A DNA stretch of 64,000 bases from an uncultured Paracoccaceae bacterium (GTDB lineage Bacteria > Pseudomonadota > Alphaproteobacteria > Rhodobacterales > Rhodobacteraceae). This document shows, piece after piece, positions 18,849 to 28,260 of the stretch. The translations under genes were made by a program, and so were the position numbers. Below the pieces are notes generated by a model that was not told where the DNA came from, made no database searches, and saw nothing but the letters and a program-made list of their open reading frames with translations. The first letter of the stretch is position 1, and every line of letters begins with the position of its first letter. The stretch covers positions 682,001-746,000 of the forward strand of contig CANLQO010000001.1 of the NCBI GenBank assembly GCA_947493335.1, in the 5' to 3' direction.

Positions 18849-19154
18849 ATGATCCCCGGAGAAATCATACCTGCCGCAGGCGAAATCACCCTGAATGCAG
18901 GGGCAAAGGCCGTGACCGTCATGGTCGCCAATACGGGCGACCGGCCGGTGCAGGTCGGCAGCCACTACCACTTTGCCGAAGCCAACCCCGCGCTCGATTT
19001 TGACCGTGATGCCGCCCATGGGCGACGGCTCAACATTGCCGCAGGCACTGCCGTGCGTTTTGAACCCGGTCAACGGCGCGAAGTCGCGCTGATCCCGCTG
19101 AGCGGTTCGCGGCAGGTTTACGGCTTTAATCAAAAGGTTATGGGGGCTCTTTAA
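18849..19154 (+). CDS. ureB: Urease subunit beta
   Basis: A 101-residue structural subunit. The ATG at 18849 follows AAAGGA and opens the typical [18 protein letters not shown]. The conserved [18 protein letters not shown] is present. Ten further codons upstream are open but overlap ureA and lack family similarity. The stop overlaps the ureC start by 1 nt. Confidence 0.97.
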   Translation: MIPGEIIPAAGEITLNAGAKAVTVMVANTGDRPVQVGSHYHFAEANPALDFDRDAAHGRRLNIAAGTAVRFEPGQRREVALIPLSGSRQVYGFNQKVMGAL

Positions 19155-20914
19155 TGTCAGCGACACTCTCACGCGCCAGCTATGCCGCCATGTTCGGCCC
19201 CACCACCGGTGACAAGGTCCGGCTTGCCGATACCGACCTGATTATCGAGGTCGAGCGCGATCTGACGGCCGAAGCCGTGGGCGCGGCTGTCAGCGGCGGC
19301 ACCGGCGGGAACGCCGCGATTTATGGGGAAGAGGTCAAGTTCGGCGGCGGTAAGGTCATCCGCGATGGCATGGGGCAATCGCAGGTCACCCGTGCGGATG
19401 GGGCCGTTGATACCGTCATCACCAATGCGCTGATCGTCGATCACGCAGGCATCTACAAGGCAGACGTAGGCCTGAAGGGCGGGCGCATCCACAAGATCGG
19501 CAAAGCGGGCAACCCCGATACACAACCCGGCGTCGATATCATCGTGGGCCCGGGGACAGAGGCGATTGCGGGCGAGGGGCGGATCCTGACCGCCGGTGGT
19601 TTTGACAGCCACATCCACTTCATCTGCCCGCAGCAGATTGAAGACGCGCTGCACTCGGGCGTCACCACGATGCTGGGCGGTGGCACCGGCCCCGCCCATG
19701 GGACGCTCGCCACCACCTGCACGCCCGGGCCGTGGCATATCGGGCGGATGTTGCAGGCGGCAGATGCTTTCCCGATGAACCTTGCCTTTGCGGGCAAGGG
19801 CAATGCATCGCTTCCTGCCGCCATCGAAGAACAGGTCCTCGCCGGGGCTTGTGCGCTGAAGCTGCACGAGGATTGGGGCACCACGCCTGCCGCGATTGAT
19901 TGCTGTCTGGATGTGGCCGATCAGATGGACGTGCAGGTGATGATCCACACCGACACGCTGAACGAAAGCGGCTTTGTGGAAAACACCGTGGCCGCGATGA
20001 AAGGCCGGACGATCCACGCCTTCCATACCGAAGGCGCAGGCGGTGGGCACGCGCCGGACATCATCAAAATATGCGGCGATGCCAATGTCTTGCCGTCCTC
20101 AACTAATCCAACGCGACCCTTCACCGTGAACACGATTGAGGAACACCTCGACATGCTCATGGTCTGTCACCATCTTGACAAGTCGATCCCCGAAGACGTG
20201 GCCTTTGCCGAGAGCCGCATCCGGCGCGAAACTATCGCGGCAGAGGATATTCTGCACGACATGGGTGCCTTTTCGATCATCGCCTCTGACAGTCAGGCCA
20301 TGGGTCGTGTGGGCGAGGTGTTGATCCGCACCTGGCAAACCGCCGACAAGATGAAAAAGCAACGCGGGAGCCTGCCAGAGGAAACCGGCGACAACGACAA
20401 TATGCGCGTGCGCCGCTACATCGCCAAGTACACGATCAATCCCGCGATTGCCCATGGGATCGGCCATGAAATCGGCTCCATCACCGAAGGAAAGCGGGCT
20501 GATCTGGTGTTGTGGAACCCGGCCTTCTTTGGGGTAAAGCCCGAAATGGTACTGATGGCGGGCACGATTGTCTGTGCGCAGATGGGGGACCCCAACGCCT
20601 CTATCCCGACGCCGCAGCCGGTCTATTCGCGGCCTATGTTCGGGGCCTATGGCCGCGCGGTTGAACATTCCGCCGTCACCTTTGTCTCTGCTGCGGCCCA
20701 AGCGGCGGGGATTGGCGATGCGCTGGGGCTGGCCAAACAGACGGTGGCGGTTGAAGGCACGCGCAATATCGGCAAATCTGACCTGATCCTCAACGATGCG
20801 TTGCCCGAAATCGACGTGCATCCCGAAACCTACGAGGTTCGCGCCGATGGCGAACTTCTGACCTGCCAACCTGCGGAGGTGCTGCCGATGGCGCAGCGGT
20901 ATTTCCTGTTTTGA
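19154..20914 (+). CDS. ureC: Urease subunit alpha (catalytic)
   Basis: Catalytic nickel subunit that hydrolyses urea to ammonia and carbamate. The bridging Lys to be carbamylated is K236 ([11 protein letters not shown]), and nickel ligands H153/H155 are in DSHIHF; further His ligands lie in MIHTDTLNE and HAFHTEGAG. With 586 residues it is about 17 longer than most UreC proteins (567-570). The excess is a Gly/Ala-rich insertion at about residues 40-56 ([15 protein letters not shown]) directly before the conserved [11 protein letters not shown]; it shifts all active-site numbering by 19 from the Klebsiella enzyme. Active-site motifs are complete, so activity is expected. Confidence 0.98.
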   Translation: MSATLSRASYAAMFGPTTGDKVRLADTDLIIEVERDLTAEAVGAAVSGGTGGNAAIYGEEVKFGGGKVIRDGMGQSQVTRADGAVDTVITNALIVDHAGIYKADVGLKGGRIHKIGKAGNPDTQPGVDIIVGPGTEAIAGEGRILTAGGFDSHIHFICPQQIEDALHSGVTTMLGGGTGPAHGTLATTCTPGPWHIGRMLQAADAFPMNLAFAGKGNASLPAAIEEQVLAGACALKLHEDWGTTPAAIDCCLDVADQMDVQVMIHTDTLNESGFVENTVAAMKGRTIHAFHTEGAGGGHAPDIIKICGDANVLPSSTNPTRPFTVNTIEEHLDMLMVCHHLDKSIPEDVAFAESRIRRETIAAEDILHDMGAFSIIASDSQAMGRVGEVLIRTWQTADKMKKQRGSLPEETGDNDNMRVRRYIAKYTINPAIAHGIGHEIGSITEGKRADLVLWNPAFFGVKPEMVLMAGTIVCAQMGDPNASIPTPQPVYSRPMFGAYGRAVEHSAVTFVSAAAQAAGIGDALGLAKQTVAVEGTRNIGKSDLILNDALPEIDVHPETYEVRADGELLTCQPAEVLPMAQRYFLF

Positions 20915-21495
20915 TCCGGCTTGTCCTGCCACTTGCCCTTTGCGGCGCGCCGGTTCTGGCCTGCCCAACGGGGGATGATCTCGCCACTGGCATCAGCGTC
21001 CTCAACGGCGAAGGCGCGGTTGAGATCTATCAGACAGCGGGCGATGGCATCGTGTCCCAGACCATAGATTGGGGTGATGGTGAAGTTGCCAAAAACACAT
21101 TGGCCAGAGGTGTTTATGTGCTGAGGTTGATGTCAGAGATTGATGGGGTACTCGATTTCGACAGCCTGCTTGAGACCTCCTATGACCGCCCGCCTGCGGC
21201 GATGGCGCCGCCCAAACCCGGGCTGGTGGACAGTCTCCGCACCACGGTGACGCTCAGCGATGGCAGCTACAAGGAAACGCAGGAACATGTCTGGGGTCAG
21301 CTGGAACCCGTCACCATCGGCGATTGCACCTATGACAGCATCAAGGGTGAGATCCTGTATCTGTCCGATCAGGATACGATTGAGGAAACCGTGCGCTACT
21401 TTCCCGCACTCGGCATCAGTGTGCTGACGTCGTACGCCTATGCTGGCGAGCCGCCGGACATCTATGAAATCGTGGCCATTGAGGCGGTGAAATGA
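20911..21495 (+). CDS. Unrecognised exported protein within the urease operon
   Basis: A 194-residue protein whose TTG start overlaps the ureC stop (TTGA), and whose end overlaps the ureE start by 4 nt, so it is translated as part of the operon. The N-terminus [19 protein letters not shown] looks like a signal peptide; cleavage may follow VLA, or the Cys may be lipidated (the lipobox is poor). The mature part is rich in beta-prone sequence and contains two further Cys. I do not recognise the family. The other urease genes act in the cytoplasm, so an exported product in the middle of the operon is unexpected. Confidence 0.8.
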   Translation: MIRLVLPLALCGAPVLACPTGDDLATGISVLNGEGAVEIYQTAGDGIVSQTIDWGDGEVAKNTLARGVYVLRLMSEIDGVLDFDSLLETSYDRPPAAMAPPKPGLVDSLRTTVTLSDGSYKETQEHVWGQLEPVTIGDCTYDSIKGEILYLSDQDTIEETVRYFPALGISVLTSYAYAGEPPDIYEIVAIEAVK

Positions 21496-21992
21496 CAGAT
21501 CTGCCCCGCGCGATCAAAGCGCATCCTTTGACCCTTGGCGGTCCCCATTCGGCAGGCTGCACGCTGGATTATGAAGGGCGCTTTGTCCGCCGCAAGCGGC
21601 TGATGACGGACGAGGGCTGGCCCTTTGTGGTCGATCTGGCGCAGACAACTTCGATGGATAACGGCAGCCATTTTGAGCTTGATGACGGGCGCACGGTGAT
21701 GGTGCACGCCGCGATTGAGCCTCTTTTGCAAATCAAGGGTGATCTGCCACGTCTGGCTTGGCATATCGGCAACCGGCACACGCCGTGCCAGATGGCGGGC
21801 GATCACCTGCTGATCCAGCGCGACCCGGTCATTGCGCATATGCTGGAACATCTGAACGCGGACGTCACAGAGGTGATGCGCCGTTTCTGCCCCGAAGGTG
21901 GCGCATATGGTCATGGTCGGACCCTACCGCATGACCATGGGCATGGCGCTCATGACCACGGCCACAGTCACGCGCATCCGCATGAACACTGA
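21492..21992 (+). CDS. ureE: Urease accessory protein UreE (nickel chaperone)
   Basis: Nickel-carrying metallochaperone of 166 residues. The N-terminal domain is followed by the C-terminal metal-binding domain with NRHTPCQ and the His-rich tail ([20 protein letters not shown]), which stores or delivers nickel. It overlaps the upstream gene by 4 nt and ureF by 11 nt. The tail-coding DNA is also the site of the ureF start. Confidence 0.96.
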   Translation: MTDLPRAIKAHPLTLGGPHSAGCTLDYEGRFVRRKRLMTDEGWPFVVDLAQTTSMDNGSHFELDDGRTVMVHAAIEPLLQIKGDLPRLAWHIGNRHTPCQMAGDHLLIQRDPVIAHMLEHLNADVTEVMRRFCPEGGAYGHGRTLPHDHGHGAHDHGHSHAHPHEH

Positions 21993-22611
21993 CCCCATCC
22001 TTGTCCTTGCCCAATGGTTATCGCCGGGGTTTCCCATCGGGGCCTTTGCCTATTCTCACGGGCTGGAAACGGCGGTGGCAGATGGTCAGGTGCGTGACGC
22101 AGGATCGCTGGCCTGCTGGCTCACCGATCTGGTGGAAGAGGGGTCAGGCCGCACCGACGCAATCCTTTTGCGCGCGGCCTTTGACGATCCGGCAGTGGCG
22201 GATGCCCACGCTCGCGCCTTTGCCGCAAGTGCCGAGCGGCTGGCAGAGCTTGACCTGCAGGGCCGCGCCTTTTGCGACACGCTGCGCTCGTCCGAAGGCG
22301 TGCCGCTGGAAGGGCTGACCTATCCGGTCGCCGTGGGGCAGGCGGCGTCGATCATGGGTCTGCCGGTCGACGTCACGGTGTCGATGTTCATGCAGGCCTT
22401 TGTCGCCAATCTGGTGTCGGTAGCGCAGCGCCTGATGCCACTGGGCCAGACAGAGGCGCAGGGCGTGCTGAACCAGTTGCGCCGCGTCATTGCCGCTGCT
22501 GCATCCGCGACCGAAGGCGCAGGGCTTGACGATTTGCACAGCAGCGCGTGGATGTCCGACATCGCCGCGATGCGCCACGAAATACTCTCAACACGGATTT
22601 TCAGGACATGA
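21982..22611 (+). CDS. ureF: Urease accessory protein UreF
   Basis: A 209-residue all-helical protein that regulates the UreG GTPase in the UreDFG complex. The ATG at 21982 opens [20 protein letters not shown], with the family hallmark [16 protein letters not shown]. The frame is open further upstream but overlaps the ureE His-tail. The start lies inside ureE (11-nt overlap) and the stop overlaps the ureG start (ATGA). Confidence 0.96.
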   Translation: MNTDPILVLAQWLSPGFPIGAFAYSHGLETAVADGQVRDAGSLACWLTDLVEEGSGRTDAILLRAAFDDPAVADAHARAFAASAERLAELDLQGRAFCDTLRSSEGVPLEGLTYPVAVGQAASIMGLPVDVTVSMFMQAFVANLVSVAQRLMPLGQTEAQGVLNQLRRVIAAAASATEGAGLDDLHSSAWMSDIAAMRHEILSTRIFRT

Positions 22612-23219
22612 AAAGCGAACACGGACCCGTGCGCGTGGGCATCGGTGGCCCCGTTGGTGCAGGGAAAACGACGCTCACCGCGTCATTGGCGCGGGCGCTG
22701 CACCCCAAGCTGTCGATCGGGGTCATCACCAACGACATCTACACGCAGGAAGACGCAGAGGCGTTGGTGCGGATGCAGGTCCTGCCCTCGGACCGGATTA
22801 TCGGAGTGGAGACCGGCGGTTGCCCACATACCGCGATCAGAGAGGACGCCTCGATCAATCTTGCGGCCGTGGCACAGATGTGCGACCGCCACCCGGACCT
22901 TGATATCGTGCTCATTGAAAGCGGCGGCGACAATCTGTCGGCCACATTCAGTCCCGAACTTGCCGATATCACCATCTATGTGATCGACGTCGCCGCGGGA
23001 GAGGAGATCCCGCGCAAGGGCGGACCCGCGATCACCAAATCGGACCTCTTGATCATCAACAAGACCGATCTGGCGCCCTATGTCGGGGCCGATCTGGAGG
23101 TGATGCGCCGTGATGCCAAGCGGATGCGAGCCGGCAAACCCTTTGTCATGGTCAGTCAGCGCAAAGACGATTCCGGCCCAATTGTGGATGAAATCCTATC
23201 ACTTGCAGGGCTTGCTTAA
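22608..23219 (+). CDS. ureG: Urease accessory GTPase UreG
   Basis: SIMIBI-class GTPase of 203 residues that couples GTP hydrolysis to nickel insertion. The P-loop [12 protein letters not shown] is at about 11-22, the CPH nickel-binding motif is in [13 protein letters not shown], and the guanine motif NKTD is at about 147-150. The ATG at 22608 overlaps the ureF stop; upstream open codons lack a ribosome site. Last gene of the urease operon; no clear terminator hairpin follows. Confidence 0.97.
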   Translation: MKSEHGPVRVGIGGPVGAGKTTLTASLARALHPKLSIGVITNDIYTQEDAEALVRMQVLPSDRIIGVETGGCPHTAIREDASINLAAVAQMCDRHPDLDIVLIESGGDNLSATFSPELADITIYVIDVAAGEEIPRKGGPAITKSDLLIINKTDLAPYVGADLEVMRRDAKRMRAGKPFVMVSQRKDDSGPIVDEILSLAGLA

Positions 23220-23331
23220 ACCGCCGGTTCGATTAGGTTTCGCCAGCGGCCCTGACCTATGATCGAGTTTTTCTGACGTTTTTGCAGTTTGTCCGTCGGT
23301 GCGCCAAAGCAGGAAATCCGGATGGGGTGTG

Positions 23332-25359
23332 ATGACGGCGAAGCATTACCTAGAGGCAGAGCTGGAAGAGCGACTTGCGCGCGACCCTGCGATCTGGGCA
23401 TTCATTCGCCGCACATCTTTGGATGGCGTGTGGTTTCGGGACCTTGAAAGCCCCGAACATGAATGGATGAGCCCTGAGTTTTGGCAAACGCTGGGCTATG
23501 ATCCGGTCGGCAAACCGCACATGTCGCAGGCCTGGCAAGACATCATCCACCCCGACGATCTGATCAAGGCCACGGAAAATCTGGCCCGCCATATTGCCGA
23601 CCCCGCCTTCGAATACGATCAGGTGATGCGCTATCGGAACGCGGCGGGCGGGACCACTTGGGTGCGATGCCGCGGGTTGGCCCTGCGCGATGAGACCGGC
23701 AAGGCACGGCGGCTCTTGGGTGCGCACAACGATTTGACGGAGCTGGTTGAAACCGCGCAAATCCGCGAAGACGCGTTTCAGGTGACCAACAGCCGTCTCA
23801 ACGCGGTGTTGAATGCCGCGCAAAGCGGCATTATCGGGCTTGATGCGGCCGGGCAGATCACCTTTGTGAACCCCTCTGCCCGGCACATGCTGGGGGGCGT
23901 TGTCCAAGAACCACCGTTTCCCTGGCCACAAGAACACCTGTTCCTAAGCCCGCAGGACCTGCAACCCTTGCCGCGAAAGGACAGCCCCGTTGGCCGCGCC
24001 GTTGCAGGTGAGTTGATCCAGCGTGAGACTTTCGTGATCAAACGCAGCTATGGCGCAGAGCCGCGCTATCTGCGGGTTTCAAGTGCGGCCGTGGAAATTG
24101 ATGTTGAGACCGACGTGGAAACCGATGTGGTGACCGTGCTGATCATGGATGACATCTCGGAACAGGAACGGACGCGGCAGCAGGCGGAACGGTCCAGCAG
24201 GCTGGATGCGCTGGGGCAGTTAACGGGTGGGATTGCGCATGATTTCAACAACATGCTGGCCACAATTGAATATGCCGTTCAACTGGCACGAGACCAGAAA
24301 AACCCGGTAAAGTCCGGCGACTACCTTGATACCGCGTTGGGCGCGGTGCGGCGCGGTGCCGATATGACCAAGCGGTTGCTTGCGTTTGCGAAAAGTCAGC
24401 CGGGCCTGTCGCGCTCTTGGCAGATCGAAGAGGTGTTCGAACATTTCGCGGCGCTGGTGCGCCCGACGATCGAAGAACACATCGCGCTCGACTTTTCGAT
24501 CGAAGAGGCGGGCATGTTCGTTTTTTGCGACCGCAATCAGCTTGAAAATGCGCTGCTCAATCTGGTGCTGAATTGCCGTGATGCGATGGTCCGCTCGGGG
24601 CAGGGTGGCCGCATTCAGATTTTTGCCCGCAATGTCACCGATCAGCCTGACCATTTGCTGGATCGCGACGCGCAATCGGCCAGCGTGCCTCAGCCGGATG
24701 TCCGGGAATCCTCGCGCTTCATCGAAATTGCGGTCACCGATGATGGGCCGGGCATGGAAGATGAAGTCAAGACACGCGCCACCGACCCGTTCTTTACAAC
24801 CAAAGGGGCCACGGCGGGATCGGGTCTGGGGCTTTCGATGGTCTATGGCTTTGCCACGCAATCGCAGGGGCAATTGCGGATCTATTCCGAGATTGGGCAT
24901 GGCACCACGGTGCGCATCCTGTTGCCGCGCGGGACAGAGGCAGGCGGCAGAGAGGCCCCCGTGGCCCGCAAACAGGCCCGCGATGGCGGTGGCGCGCGGG
25001 TTCTTCTGGTCGAAAACGAACAACGCCTGCTGGAGATCATGACAGAACTTCTGATCTCTCTGGGCTACAAGGTCACATCGGCAGGGGACGGCGCAGAGGC
25101 GCTTGCTGCTGTGAAGGATGGTCTGGAATATGATATCCTGCTTACAGACGTTGTGATGCCGGGCAAGATGGGCGGATTTGATCTGGCCCGCGCGCTGCGT
25201 CAGATCAGACCGGACACACCAGTCCTTTACATGTCCGGCTATACCGGCTTTTCAGAGGCCGAGATGGGCGAGGTCGTCGCGCCATTGATCCAGAAACCTT
25301 GCCCACCTGACGATCTGGGCCACGCCCTTTACCTAGCCTTACACAAGAAGCCGACATGA
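23332..25359 (+). CDS. PAS domain hybrid sensor histidine kinase with C-terminal receiver
   Basis: About 675 residues, cytoplasmic as no membrane segments are visible. Order: PAS_3 (about 20-135, with WQDIIHPDDL), second PAS (about 150-280), HisKA with GGIAHDFNNMLA (phospho-accepting His), HATPase with DDGPGM and GSGLGLSMVYG, then a receiver domain (VLLVENEQ and the phosphoacceptor Asp in LLTDVVMPG, Lys in QKPC). The HDFNN form places it in the FixL/NtrB-like HisKA_ group of hybrid kinases. ATG 23332 follows GGATGGGG; a GTG 33 nt upstream is possible. The stop overlaps the next response regulator start by 4 nt, so the two form a phosphorelay pair. The signal is unknown. Confidence 0.92.
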   Translation: MTAKHYLEAELEERLARDPAIWAFIRRTSLDGVWFRDLESPEHEWMSPEFWQTLGYDPVGKPHMSQAWQDIIHPDDLIKATENLARHIADPAFEYDQVMRYRNAAGGTTWVRCRGLALRDETGKARRLLGAHNDLTELVETAQIREDAFQVTNSRLNAVLNAAQSGIIGLDAAGQITFVNPSARHMLGGVVQEPPFPWPQEHLFLSPQDLQPLPRKDSPVGRAVAGELIQRETFVIKRSYGAEPRYLRVSSAAVEIDVETDVETDVVTVLIMDDISEQERTRQQAERSSRLDALGQLTGGIAHDFNNMLATIEYAVQLARDQKNPVKSGDYLDTALGAVRRGADMTKRLLAFAKSQPGLSRSWQIEEVFEHFAALVRPTIEEHIALDFSIEEAGMFVFCDRNQLENALLNLVLNCRDAMVRSGQGGRIQIFARNVTDQPDHLLDRDAQSASVPQPDVRESSRFIEIAVTDDGPGMEDEVKTRATDPFFTTKGATAGSGLGLSMVYGFATQSQGQLRIYSEIGHGTTVRILLPRGTEAGGREAPVARKQARDGGGARVLLVENEQRLLEIMTELLISLGYKVTSAGDGAEALAAVKDGLEYDILLTDVVMPGKMGGFDLARALRQIRPDTPVLYMSGYTGFSEAEMGEVVAPLIQKPCPPDDLGHALYLALHKKPT

Positions 25360-25790
25360 CACGCATACTTGTTCTTGAAGATGACATCGATTTTGGCACC
25401 CTGATCAAAGAGGGGTTAGAAGGCGAAGGATTTGATGTCGTCCTTTTTGATCGCGCCTCCAAGGCGCTGACCTATCTGGCGGATGAGACCGTTGATCTGG
25501 TCATTACAGATGTCTTTGTAGAAGCCGATGGCGCGCTTATCCCCGATGGTGGTGTGACGCTGATTGGTGGGATTAGGGCCGCATCGCGCTATAGCAATGC
25601 GGCGCGCAATCGCGATGTGCCGATCATCGCGATGACCGGGCGCGGGGGGCTTTTGGGCAAAGAGTTCGGGCTTGCCAATGCAGCTGGGATCGGGGCCAAC
25701 GCAGGTCTGCAAAAGCCCTTTGCGCAGCCCGAATTGCTGTCGACGATCCGCAGGTTGCTTAAGCCGTCATCTGCTGAACGTGAGACGTGA
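25356..25790 (+). CDS. Single-domain response regulator with an insertion in the receiver
   Basis: A 144-residue stand-alone receiver: acidic pair LVLEDD near the start, phosphoacceptor Asp in LVITDVF, switch Thr in IIAMTG and Lys in LQKPFA. No output domain follows. Between the Asp and the beta4 strand there is an unusually long loop (about residues 57-85, FVEADGALIPDGG then GIRAASRYSNAARNRD), longer than a standard receiver. It is coupled to the hybrid kinase by a 4-nt overlap and probably takes phosphate from it. Its last 32 nt overlap the convergent aminotransferase gene. Confidence 0.88.
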   Translation: MTRILVLEDDIDFGTLIKEGLEGEGFDVVLFDRASKALTYLADETVDLVITDVFVEADGALIPDGGVTLIGGIRAASRYSNAARNRDVPIIAMTGRGGLLGKEFGLANAAGIGANAGLQKPFAQPELLSTIRRLLKPSSAERET

Positions 25791-26673
25791 TCAGGTCTTT
25801 ATAAAGCTTTCGGATCTGCGTCATGACGGGTCTGTCGCCGGTGCCGATGGGTTTGCCATCAATGCTGGCCACCGGTGTCTGGGCGCCAAAGGTGCCAGTC
25901 AGAAACGCCTCATCCGCGCCATAGGCATCGACAAGGCTAAAGTTCCGTTCAAAGACAGGAATGTCATTGGCGCGACACAGATCGATGACCTTCTGCCGGG
26001 TCACGCCGTTCATGCAATAATCCCCGGTTGAGGTCCAAACAGCACCCTTGCGGACGATGAAAAAGTTGCAGGCGTTTGTGGTATTCACAAACCCATGCGG
26101 GTCCAGCATCAACCCTTCGTCTGCGCCAGCTTGTTCGGCTTGCAGGCAGGCAATCACGCAGTTGAGCTTGGAATGACTGTTGTATTTCGCGTCCTGTGCC
26201 ATCGGCAGCCCGCGCACCTGCGGCACGGTGGCAAGTGTGATACCGTCACCAAGTGCCGCGGCAGGCCGTGAATGTTCCATGATGATCACCGTGGTCGGAC
26301 CCGATTGGGACAGGGACGGATGCTGGAACGGTTTGGATTTGACCCCGCGTGTCACCATCATGCGGCAGTGGACATCCGTCGTCATGCCATTGGCGGCGGC
26401 AGTTTTTGCAAGTGCTGCTGCAAATCCGGCGCGATCCATGCCGGGGTCAAGCGAGACGGCTTTGCAGGCCTCAAAAAAGCGGTCCATGTGGTCATCGAAA
26501 AAGGCCCAAACGCCGTCGTAAAGCCGCATCCCTTCCCACATGCCGTCGCCCAGCATAAAGCCGCTGTCATAGACAGAGACCTTGGCCTGATCGCGCGGCA
26601 CCAATTCACCGTTGACATAGATCAGGATGTTGGCGTTACGGGCATCGTCTTCGGCGGTGTGGGTCGTCGTCAT
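25759..26673 (-). CDS. Class IV (PLP) aminotransferase, branched-chain / D-amino-acid type
   Basis: About 304 residues, fold-type IV PLP enzyme. The opening IYVNGELVPRDQAKVSVYDSGF and GDGMWEGMRLYDG are typical of the IlvE/DAAT family; the PLP Lys is in the NSHSKLNCV segment; and the GVTRQKVIDLC and FLTGTFG motifs bind PLP phosphate and substrate. The real substrate (branched-chain, D-amino acid or 4-amino-4-deoxychorismate) cannot be decided. ATG 26673 is chosen because upstream codons are low-complexity. It overlaps the convergent receiver gene by 32 nt and is divergent from the transporter gene (170 nt between starts). Confidence 0.88.
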   Translation of the reverse strand: MTTTHTAEDDARNANILIYVNGELVPRDQAKVSVYDSGFMLGDGMWEGMRLYDGVWAFFDDHMDRFFEACKAVSLDPGMDRAGFAAALAKTAAANGMTTDVHCRMMVTRGVKSKPFQHPSLSQSGPTTVIIMEHSRPAAALGDGITLATVPQVRGLPMAQDAKYNSHSKLNCVIACLQAEQAGADEGLMLDPHGFVNTTNACNFFIVRKGAVWTSTGDYCMNGVTRQKVIDLCRANDIPVFERNFSLVDAYGADEAFLTGTFGAQTPVASIDGKPIGTGDRPVMTQIRKLYKDLITSHVQQMTA

Positions 26674-26843
26674 GGTCAGGTCCGGATTGCTTGCGTCGTC
26701 TGACTGTGCCGGGGCAGGCAAGGGTTTGCAACGTCCGCCACGCGCGCCCGATGCAGATCGCGACCGGCTCTTCGACGTCACGTCTTGCTAGCGCAAGCCA
26801 GACCCCGGCCCTAGGGTTCCCAAAATCCTTGGGAGGGGACGTC

Positions 26844-28193
26844 ATGGCATTATCACTGGGGCAAAAGGCGGGCTGGGGACTGGCAGACATGGGCGTGAAC
26901 GTCTTTGTCGTGGTCAAGCAACTGCTGGTCTTCAGCTACCTGACAACCTTTCTGGGTGTGCCTGCCAATGTCGCGGGCCTTGTGACCTTTGCCGTGCTTG
27001 CGTTTGACGTGGTCACGGACCCGATTGTCGGCTTCTTTTCGGACCGCACCAATAGCCGCTGGGGCCGACGGGCGCCGTGGATCTTCATGGGCGCATTGGT
27101 TCTGGCGGGTGGCATCATCGGCATGTTTGCGGTGCCGGAAGGCATGGCGTGGCAATCCAACGCCCTTTGGGTCATCGCGTTTTTCGGTATGGCCACGATT
27201 GGCTTTACCTTTGTGGCGATCCCCTATGGCGCGATGGCGGGCGAGATGACACAGGATCCACGCGAACGCTCTGCGATGATGGCGTTTCGGATGACCTTTG
27301 CCTCGCTGGGTTTGCTGACGGCAGGGGCGCTGGTGCCTGCCTTGGCGGGCGACACGCGCGCAGGCTATTTCGGCGCGGTGTTGATGGTGTCGCCGGTCGT
27401 CGTGCTGACGATCTGGGCCATGCTGTGGTTCACCCGCAAAGCGCCGACAATCGATGATGCCGCGGCGGGGAACTTTATGTCTGTACTGCGGCTGGTCATG
27501 GGCAACAGGGCCTTTGTGATCCTGGTGCTGCTTTATGGTTTGCTGACGCTCGCTGTGGCGATGATTGCAGCCGGGCTGCAACTGGCGGCGCTTTATCTGA
27601 TGGCTGATGACGGCAACAGCCCCCTCTCTGGACTGGCGGGCACGCTGGGCATCTTTTCCACGCTCTTTGCGATGTTCATCGTCGGTTCCGTGATTTCGCA
27701 ATATATCTGGGTCAAGACCTCGGCAGGTCTTGGCAAAACCACGGCTCTGATCATCGGGATCGTGCTTTATATCGTGGTGCTGGTGGTTATCTGGATGTCG
27801 CTGCCTGCCACGGGCGTGACGACCATGGCGCTTTTGTTTCTTTGTGCCGGGTTCACCAATGGCGCCTATCAGCAAATCCCATGGGCGATGTATCCTGACC
27901 TGATGGACGTCACCCGGTCTGAGACGGGTGAGGCGATTGAGGGCGCGTTTTCGGCTGTTTGGCTGTTCGGGCAAAAGGTCGCCAATGCGGTGGCCCCGCT
28001 GGTATTGGGGCTGATCCTGTCGGCGGCGGGGTGGGTATCATCCTCGACCGGTGTGATTGACCAGTCGCCCGCAGCACTGGGCGCGCTGAAACTGGCGCTG
28101 ACGCTGGTGCCCGCGGCAATCTTTGTGTTGTCGATCATCGGACTTCTGGTGATCTATCGGCCCGCTGCGCGGCACGTCGCCTCGCACAGATAG
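26844..28193 (+). CDS. GPH-family (MelB-like) MFS cation symporter
   Basis: A 449-residue inner-membrane transporter with about twelve hydrophobic segments. The ATG follows GGGAGGGG. The opening LSLGQKAGWGLADMGVNVF and the motifs DVVTDPIVGFFSDRTNSRWG and IPYGAMAGEMTQDPRERS are diagnostic of the glycoside-pentoside-hexuronide:cation symporter family. The substrate is likely a sugar or other carbon compound but no catabolic genes adjoin it. The Asp residues of the cation site (DxxxD in DVVTDP) are present. Confidence 0.92.
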   Translation: MALSLGQKAGWGLADMGVNVFVVVKQLLVFSYLTTFLGVPANVAGLVTFAVLAFDVVTDPIVGFFSDRTNSRWGRRAPWIFMGALVLAGGIIGMFAVPEGMAWQSNALWVIAFFGMATIGFTFVAIPYGAMAGEMTQDPRERSAMMAFRMTFASLGLLTAGALVPALAGDTRAGYFGAVLMVSPVVVLTIWAMLWFTRKAPTIDDAAAGNFMSVLRLVMGNRAFVILVLLYGLLTLAVAMIAAGLQLAALYLMADDGNSPLSGLAGTLGIFSTLFAMFIVGSVISQYIWVKTSAGLGKTTALIIGIVLYIVVLVVIWMSLPATGVTTMALLFLCAGFTNGAYQQIPWAMYPDLMDVTRSETGEAIEGAFSAVWLFGQKVANAVAPLVLGLILSAAGWVSSSTGVIDQSPAALGALKLALTLVPAAIFVLSIIGLLVIYRPAARHVASHR

Positions 28194-28260
28194 CCTTTGC
28201 CCTTGCCCGTCCCGCGCCTGCGCGGCACAGTGCGGCAAAAGAACGGGACATAGGGCAGTC

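Noticed and set aside
26853-27974. 373-residue minus-strand frame
   Set aside because: His/Arg/Gln-rich shadow of the GPH transporter gene.
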